Below are positions 6,271 to 10,911 of a DNA stretch of 10,911 nt, one piece after another (within the stretch, counting starts at the first letter, position 1; each line of letters starts with the position of its first letter). Origin of the DNA: Thermodesulfobacteriaceae bacterium (lineage in GTDB: Bacteria > Desulfobacterota > Thermodesulfobacteria > Thermodesulfobacteriales > Thermodesulfobacteriaceae); NCBI GenBank assembly GCA_015494725.1, contig WGAR01000071.1:1-10911 (forward strand), read 5' to 3'. A program made the translations under genes and the position numbers. The notes beneath the pieces are model-generated. The model was given only the letters and a program-made list of their open reading frames with translations, had not been told where the DNA came from and did not search any database.

Positions 6271-8355
6271 TCAAGGGTTTTTCTCCAGTTCCGCCAGGAG
6301 TCTCCGGGCCTCCTCGCGGCCGGCAAACTCCCGCCCCCTCTCCAGGGCCAGCCGAAGATAAACCCGCGCCCTGGACCTTTCTCCCAGCCGATAATACACC
6401 GCCCCCAGATGATAGGAAACCACCGGATAATCCTTGACCTTATCTCCCAGTTTCTCGAGCAGGGCCCTGGCCCCGGCGTAATCCCCTTTACGATACTTGA
6501 TCCAGGCCAGGGTATCAACCAGTTCCGTCCGCCGGGGATATTTCCGGACCCAGGGGAGAAGAAGTCGCTCCGCCTCGGCCAGATTCCGGGGAGTGGGTTG
6601 ATACTGGGCCAGGTAGAAGGCCAGATTGTTGGCCGCCACCAGATTCCGGGGATTCTTCTTTAAAACGCGCCGGTAAAGGGCTATGGCCCGGGCGTAGTCC
6701 CCGGTCTCCCCGTAGAGCTGGGCCAGCAGGAGCAGATAAAAGGGGCGGGGGTCACGGAGGCTGAGTTCCCGGCAATAGGCGATCATCTCCCGGGTCAACC
6801 CGGCTTTCCGGACGATGCGGGCGAGAACCGTAAGCACCAGGGGATGCCGGGGGTTAAGGGCCAGGGTCCTCTCCAGCAGCCGCCGGGCCGCGGCCCGGTC
6901 CTTTTCCTGCAGATAGAGATCCACCAGCTTCTCCACCACAATCAGATCGCCGGGATCCTTCTTCCACCTCCCCTCGAGCAGGGTCCGGGCCTTCTCCGGA
7001 TGCCCCTCCCGCACATAGACCTCGGCCAGACCCAGATAAGCCTCCCGGTTTTCGGGGGACACCTCCAGCACCCGCCGATACATGTCCTCGGCCAGGTCCG
7101 GCTCGCGGTTAAGGAGATGGGCCCGGGCCAGACGGAGCATGATCCCCGGGTTCTGCGGCTCCTCCCCCAGGGCCGCCCGGTATTCACCGATGGCTCCGGT
7201 ATAATCCCCGCGCCGGAAGAGGATGTCCCCCTTGAGGAGATGGGCCGAGACCAGATGCGGACTGTCCTCAAGGACGCCGTCCACCTCCTTCAGGGCCTCC
7301 CGGAGACGTCCCTCCCTCCAGAGGAGGGTGGCCTTAAGGAGCCTGGCCCGGATCTTGAGGGCATCCTTGTCCACCCGGGAGATATAGGCCTCGATCAGAC
7401 GATAGGCCTCCTCCCGACTCCCCTGCCCGAAGGAATAGAGAACCAGCCGCTCGAGCAGAGGGAAACTTCGGGGAAACCGGCGCCATCCCTCCTCCAGGGT
7501 CTTCTTTACCTGCTCCTCCTCGCCGGCCAGGGCATAGACCCGAGCCAGGAGCAGATAGGCCCTCTCGCCTCCCACGCCCCGGGTCAGAGCATCCCGGAGG
7601 ACCCGGATGGCCCGGGGAAGATCCCTCCTTCTCTGGTAAAAACGCACCAGCCCCTCCAGATAGCGAAAATCGTCGGGATGGGCCTCATAAAGCGATCGGT
7701 AGAGCGCTTCGGCCTGGGCATATTTCCCCTCGCCCTCCAGAATGCGGGCCAGAAGGAGGGTGGCCTGGGGTTGGCCGGGGTGGAATTCGAGGACCCGGCG
7801 CAGCACCCCTTGGGCCTCGGATTTCCGGCCGGTCCGAAGATCCAGGTCCGCAAGCATCAGACAGGCCGAAACCTCCCGCTCCCCGCAAAGGGCCTCAAGC
7901 AGGGGGCGGGCCTGCCCGTATTTTCGCAGGCCCAGAAGGGCCGCGGCCTTGAGCAGCTTCGCTTCGGATCGACCGGGATCTTTGGAAAGGACATACTCCG
8001 CCTCCGCCAGGGCCTTATCGGGTTTGCGCACCAGGAGAAAGATCCGGCCCAGGAGGATGCGGGCCGGAAGGAGGTCCGGGGAGATCTCCACCGCCCTTAC
8101 CAGAGCCCCGTAGGCCCGGGTAATCCGCCCCTCCTTAAAATAGACCACCCCCAGCCCATAATAGGCCGGGGCCAGACGCGGATCTATCTGTAAGGCCCTT
8201 CGAAAGTTGACCTCGGCCTGACGGTAATCCCCCTGTTTCAGGGCCTCCTCCCCCCGCCGGAGATAGCGTTTCTTCTTCTGGGCCGGATTCCCCCCGCAGG
8301 CGGCCAGGATAACCACCAGGAGAAACAGACAACCCCATCTCCTCGCCGCCCTCAT
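6271..8355 (-). CDS. prsT: PEP-CTERM system TPR-repeat lipoprotein (PrsT-like)
   Basis: Predicted periplasm-facing lipoprotein of 694 residues, probably a scaffold for the polymer export machinery. It starts with a positively charged, hydrophobic signal ending in a lipobox, LAAC, with Cys20 as the lipidation site. The next residues, Gly-Gly-Asn, lack the inner-membrane retention Asp of the E. coli rule and so favour the outer membrane. From about residue 28 to the end it is built of tetratricopeptide units of about 34 residues; clear ones include GDYRQAEVNFRRALQIDP (42-59), GRITRAYGALVRAVEISP (76-93) and GDYARAIALYRRVLKKNP (552-569). This composition and locus fit PrsT of exosortase-linked exopolysaccharide loci. 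It seems shorter than many PrsT proteins, which as I recall reach about 900 residues. The start overlaps the upstream stop (ATGA) and follows a GGAAGGGGG stretch. A generic TPR lipoprotein is the alternative; the context makes PrsT likely. Confidence 0.85.
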   Translation of the reverse strand: MRAARRWGCLFLLVVILAACGGNPAQKKKRYLRRGEEALKQGDYRQAEVNFRRALQIDPRLAPAYYGLGVVYFKEGRITRAYGALVRAVEISPDLLPARILLGRIFLLVRKPDKALAEAEYVLSKDPGRSEAKLLKAAALLGLRKYGQARPLLEALCGEREVSACLMLADLDLRTGRKSEAQGVLRRVLEFHPGQPQATLLLARILEGEGKYAQAEALYRSLYEAHPDDFRYLEGLVRFYQRRRDLPRAIRVLRDALTRGVGGERAYLLLARVYALAGEEEQVKKTLEEGWRRFPRSFPLLERLVLYSFGQGSREEAYRLIEAYISRVDKDALKIRARLLKATLLWREGRLREALKEVDGVLEDSPHLVSAHLLKGDILFRRGDYTGAIGEYRAALGEEPQNPGIMLRLARAHLLNREPDLAEDMYRRVLEVSPENREAYLGLAEVYVREGHPEKARTLLEGRWKKDPGDLIVVEKLVDLYLQEKDRAAARRLLERTLALNPRHPLVLTVLARIVRKAGLTREMIAYCRELSLRDPRPFYLLLLAQLYGETGDYARAIALYRRVLKKNPRNLVAANNLAFYLAQYQPTPRNLAEAERLLLPWVRKYPRRTELVDTLAWIKYRKGDYAGARALLEKLGDKVKDYPVVSYHLGAVYYRLGERSRARVYLRLALERGREFAGREEARRLLAELEKNP

Positions 8356-9755
8356 AAGGCCCCCTTCCGTGAAAGGACCACCACGATGGTCTTGAGGATG
8401 ATCTTTATGTCGTCCAGGAAACGCCAGTTCTCGATGTACTTGCAGTCGAGCTCCACCACCTTATCGAAATCGGTGATCTTGTTCCGGCCCGAGATCTGCC
8501 AGAGCCCGGTAATGCCCGGCTTGATGGCGATGCGCCGCCAGTGCCAGAGGTCGTATTTCTCCACCTCCTCCGGGGTGGGAGGTCGGGTCCCCACCAGACT
8601 CATCTCTCCCTTGAGCACGTTCCAGAACTGCGGAAACTCGTCCAGGGAGGTGCGACGCAGGAACCGGCCCACCCGGGTGATGCGGGGATCGTCTTCCAGC
8701 TTGAACATGGGCCCCTTCATGATGTTCTTCTGCATCAATTCCTTCTTCCTTTCCTCGGCATCCACGTACATGGTACGGAATTTATAAAGGGTAAAGACCC
8801 GTCCGTGCTGCCCCACCCGTTTCTGTTTGAAAAGCACCGGCCCCGGGGAATCGAGCTTGATGGCCAGGGCCACAAAGGGATACATGAGGAGGAAGAGGGC
8901 GGTTCCCACCAGCCCTCCGGCGATGTCCAGGAGGCGTTTATAGAGAAGCCCGGTGGCGTTAAACGGCGTGGTGCGCAGGACCAGAAAGGGGATTTCCTGT
9001 ACCATCTCCGCGTGCAACCGGGCCCCCTCCGGGGACCAGAAGGCCGGAAGGATACGCACATCCACCCCCATCCTCCGGCAGAGATCCACATAATGGGGAA
9101 GGTTAATGGATTTCTGGCCCCTTACCGCAAAGACCACCTCATCCACCGGAAAGCGTCGCAGGATCCGGGGAAGATCCTCCAGGGTTCCCAGCACCTCGGA
9201 GGACCCGGCGTCCTTTTCCTCCACCACAAGCCGACCCAGGAGTTTGTGCCCCCAGCTCAACTGCCGGCCCAGGGCCTCGGCCACGATTTGCCCCCGCTCC
9301 CGGTCCCCCACCAGGAGGAGCTGGCGGGCATGGAACCTCTTTCCGGCAAAGTGCCGGCAGTATCCGATCACCAGCACCCGGTTCAGACTCACCAGCACGA
9401 AACTCAGGGCCAGAAAGGTGAAGAAGAAGAGCCGGGAATAGCCGGTCTTTTTAAAGGCGAAGATGAAGGCCCCCAGCACCACAAAATCCAGGACCAGGGC
9501 CTTGAACACCGCCCAGAGATGGGGAAGCACCCGCGAGGGAAGACCCTCGTTGTAAAGCCCGATCCGCCCCATGACGTAGTTATTCACCAGGACCACCAGG
9601 AGGATGGAATAAAGAAGGAGCTCCCCGGGCATGTGCCAGCGCCCGCCGTAAAGGGAACGGCGCAGGAGAAAGGCCAGGTATCCGGCGATAGCGATACTCA
9701 GGGCGTCAAGGAGCATCAACAGGTTATAGATCAAACGAACCTGCTGCTGAAACAT
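8352..9755 (-). CDS. Polyprenyl-phosphate sugar transferase (initiating glycosyltransferase, WcaJ/EpsE-like)
   Basis: Transfers a sugar-1-phosphate, often glucose or galactose, from a UDP-sugar to undecaprenyl phosphate at the inner membrane, the first step of exopolysaccharide repeat-unit assembly. With the ATG at 9755 the protein has 467 residues. Four N-terminal membrane helices (about 8-32, 46-62, 84-103, 108-130) are followed by a Rossmann-like domain (about 145-212) and a hydrophobic segment (277-299). The catalytic sugar-transferase domain carries SPGPVLFKQKRVG, YKFRTM (324-329), SLDEFPQFWNVLKGEMSLVG, TRPPTPEE and KPGITGLWQISGR (412 on). This architecture matches the full-length exopolysaccharide polyprenyl glycosylphosphotransferase family. 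I chose 9755 over a GTG at 9794 because it follows AGGAG, lies just after the upstream stop and begins with MFQQQVRLIYNLL, a normal family N-terminus. Its stop overlaps the next start by 4 nt (ATGA). The sugar donor cannot be read from sequence. Confidence 0.93.
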   Translation of the reverse strand: MFQQQVRLIYNLLMLLDALSIAIAGYLAFLLRRSLYGGRWHMPGELLLYSILLVVLVNNYVMGRIGLYNEGLPSRVLPHLWAVFKALVLDFVVLGAFIFAFKKTGYSRLFFFTFLALSFVLVSLNRVLVIGYCRHFAGKRFHARQLLLVGDRERGQIVAEALGRQLSWGHKLLGRLVVEEKDAGSSEVLGTLEDLPRILRRFPVDEVVFAVRGQKSINLPHYVDLCRRMGVDVRILPAFWSPEGARLHAEMVQEIPFLVLRTTPFNATGLLYKRLLDIAGGLVGTALFLLMYPFVALAIKLDSPGPVLFKQKRVGQHGRVFTLYKFRTMYVDAEERKKELMQKNIMKGPMFKLEDDPRITRVGRFLRRTSLDEFPQFWNVLKGEMSLVGTRPPTPEEVEKYDLWHWRRIAIKPGITGLWQISGRNKITDFDKVVELDCKYIENWRFLDDIKIILKTIVVVLSRKGAL

Positions 9756-9757
9756 GG

Positions 9758-9762
9758 CTCCT
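9758..9762 (-). promoter_or_regulatory. Ribosome binding site deciding the sugar transferase start
   Basis: AGGAG lies 2 nt before the ATG at 9755 and overlaps the TAG stop of the exosortase gene. The spacing is short. The alternative GTG at 9794 has no purine-rich site in front of it, so reinitiation at 9755 is the better reading. Confidence 0.5.
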
Positions 9763-10911
9763 ACCCCGGGATGAATCTCTGGAGATGCGGCCACAGGGCC
9801 CGCAGAAACTCCCGCAGGGCCCGCTCGGCCTCCCGCCGGTTAAGCCCCGGAGGACAGAGCATCTCCACCCTCACCAGCGCCCCATCGGTCCTTCGGCGAA
9901 GGACCGCATCACGCAACAGATAAAACTTGTGCTTCCAGGGATTTACCAGGACCCTCCCCCTCTCCATAAAGAAATAAGTAGCCAGGAGGCGCTGCCCCCC
10001 TTTCCTCAGCCAGAGGTATTTTACTTGAATAGCCCTTTTCCCGGAAAGGTCAAGTTCCCAGATTCCGGTCCGTACGATATCCCACCCCCCTCCCAGAAGA
10101 CAGCTCTGAGGGGTGTGGATGGTGTGCCAGGTGGTCTGATAGGAATAATAGGGAATGAGGAGAAAGATGACGCCGGGAAAATCCTTCCGGCGATAAAGAC
10201 CGTAAAAGTAATCGTCGGCCCAGAGGGACTTAAGGATCCGGGGGGAAAGCCGCCGCGGTTCCCCGTGCCACCCCCCTATCTCCAGGGGAAAATAAAGCAG
10301 CGGCCGCGAGGTGAGCCGGGTGGAAAGTTCGGGGACCATACGAAAGCCCCAGCCTCCCGCAAGGAGAAGGGCCCCGAAGATCACCGCCGGCCAGAGGGAG
10401 ACCCGGCCGGCGGAAACCCGGTCCTCCCCGGGGGAAGGGGAGGCCTCCGCGGAGGGCGAGAGCCGATTTTCCAGAAAGCGCAGGATAAGTAGGGAGAGGA
10501 GAAAGAGCCCCAGGGCCAGCACGAAGACCAGCCAGCCCAGCAGGGAATGGTAGGGCTCCTCCAGCACCGCGGAATGCCCCCGTGCCACCAGGACCCCGGT
10601 GAGAAAGACCCGCAGGGTGTTGGAAAGGACCGCCACCGGGGCCACCAGGAACACCATGATCAGCCGGGCCCACAGGGAACGCAACCCGTAATAGGAAACC
10701 AGAAGGGCGAGGAGGGTGAGGGGCATGAAATACCGCAGCCCGCTACAGGCCTCGGCGATCTGCAGACACGCTCCTCCCACGTGAAGGAGGTTCCCCTCCC
10801 GCAGGACCTCCAGCCCCACCGCATTCAGCAGCAGGGCCGACAGCCGGGAGGTTAAGGGCTGAAGCTTAAAGGTCAGGATCCTGCGCACGAAGGGAGGGAG
10901 CGGGGCCAGGA
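9761..10911 (-). CDS. xrtD: Fused exosortase-EpsI protein, XrtD type (5' end outside window)
   Basis: Inner-membrane cysteine protease/transpeptidase that processes proteins with a PEP-CTERM-like tail, fused to an EpsI (DUF3485) domain. Counting from the valine encoded by GTG at 10888, the exosortase triad is visible: Cys48 in AEACSGLR, Arg93 in SNTLR and His114 in YHSLLGW, among several hydrophobic segments (about 55-70, 75-100, 115-137). A linker and a further membrane segment (about 165-183) lead to the EpsI part, with PLEIGGW (201-207) and IHTPQSCLLGGGW (257-269). Exosortase-EpsI fusions are typical of XrtD, the exosortase paired with VPLPA-CTERM proteins; one such protein lies at 65-820. 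The reading frame stays open to the right edge, reading LAPLPPF before that valine, so the true start and the first membrane helices are outside the window and the GTG is probably internal. The TAG stop is 5 nt before the next gene. The domain calls are firm; the subtype is less certain. Confidence 0.9.
   Translation of the reverse strand, partial: LAPLPPFVRRILTFKLQPLTSRLSALLLNAVGLEVLREGNLLHVGGACLQIAEACSGLRYFMPLTLLALLVSYYGLRSLWARLIMVFLVAPVAVLSNTLRVFLTGVLVARGHSAVLEEPYHSLLGWLVFVLALGLFLLSLLILRFLENRLSPSAEASPSPGEDRVSAGRVSLWPAVIFGALLLAGGWGFRMVPELSTRLTSRPLLYFPLEIGGWHGEPRRLSPRILKSLWADDYFYGLYRRKDFPGVIFLLIPYYSYQTTWHTIHTPQSCLLGGGWDIVRTGIWELDLSGKRAIQVKYLWLRKGGQRLLATYFFMERGRVLVNPWKHKFYLLRDAVLRRRTDGALVRVEMLCPPGLNRREAERALREFLRALWPHLQRFIPG

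Noticed and set aside
6257..6274. TTG start of the export protein at 6274
   Set aside because: Its ATGA-like overlap is tempting, but the ATG at 6256 has a better SD and gives a normal signal peptide.
6844..8193. Open frame of 449 codons on the plus strand
   Set aside because: Mirror of the TPR lipoprotein gene; repeat-like Gly/Leu/Pro/Gln composition follows from the TPR repeats on the other strand.
9756..9794. Earlier GTG start of the sugar transferase at 9794
   Set aside because: No SD before it, it would overlap the exosortase gene by 34 nt, and the added 13 residues (MAASPEIHPGVGA) are not typical of the family.
8541..9923. Open frame of 460 codons on the plus strand
   Set aside because: Antisense to the sugar transferase, which carries all family motifs. 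The plus-strand product is a low-complexity His/Gly/Gln/Pro string without domains.
1..10911. Mobile elements, CRISPR arrays, tRNA or rRNA genes
   Set aside because: No transposase or integrase, no regularly spaced repeats and no tRNA-like cloverleaf seen. Coding density leaves almost no room for them.

Overview
The window is one densely packed block of genes, all read on the minus strand (right to left). It encodes the envelope half of an exopolysaccharide locus of the PEP-CTERM/exosortase type. Signal peptides, a lipobox lipoprotein, an outer-membrane beta-barrel and a Wza-like export protein show a diderm Gram-negative bacterium. GC-rich codon use and proteins rich in Arg, Glu, Lys and Leu would suit a thermophilic Desulfobacterota/Thermodesulfobacteriota-like organism. 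That assignment is an inference from style only.

Layout in transcription order: (1) the 3' part of a fused exosortase-EpsI protein of XrtD type, cut by the right edge; (2) a polyprenyl-phosphate sugar transferase that starts the repeat unit; (3) a PrsT-like TPR lipoprotein; (4) a short Wza-family export protein; (5) an outer-membrane beta-barrel; (6) a Wzz/GumC-type chain-length protein; (7) a CpsD-like BY-kinase/ParA-fold ATPase; (8) an ExeA-like AAA ATPase; (9) after a 79-nt gap, a secreted protein ending in a VPLPG/hydrophobic/RRKK sorting tail; (10) the first 12 codons of another exported protein at the left edge. Genes 1 to 8 are separated by at most 18 nt or overlap by 4 to 20 nt, so they look like one translationally coupled operon. 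The first gap with room for a promoter lies between genes 8 and 9.

How the genes fit together (family knowledge plus inference): the sugar transferase loads the first sugar on the lipid carrier. The chain-length protein and its kinase partner control polymer length. The short export protein, the beta-barrel and the TPR lipoprotein form the periplasmic and outer-membrane route. The exosortase recognises the C-terminal tail of secreted proteins such as the one at 65-820 and probably releases or transfers them to the exopolysaccharide. No flippase, polymerase or further glycosyltransferases are inside the window.

The most notable points are the pairing of an EpsH-EpsI fusion with a VPLPA-like substrate in the same locus, an export protein that ends before any outer-membrane helix and overlaps a beta-barrel gene, a kinase with an altered Walker A' motif and no tyrosine tail, a doubled HPD motif in the chain-length protein, and a nested inverted repeat spanning the stop/start junction at 30-73. 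The overall locus type is known. I did not find a wholly new system.
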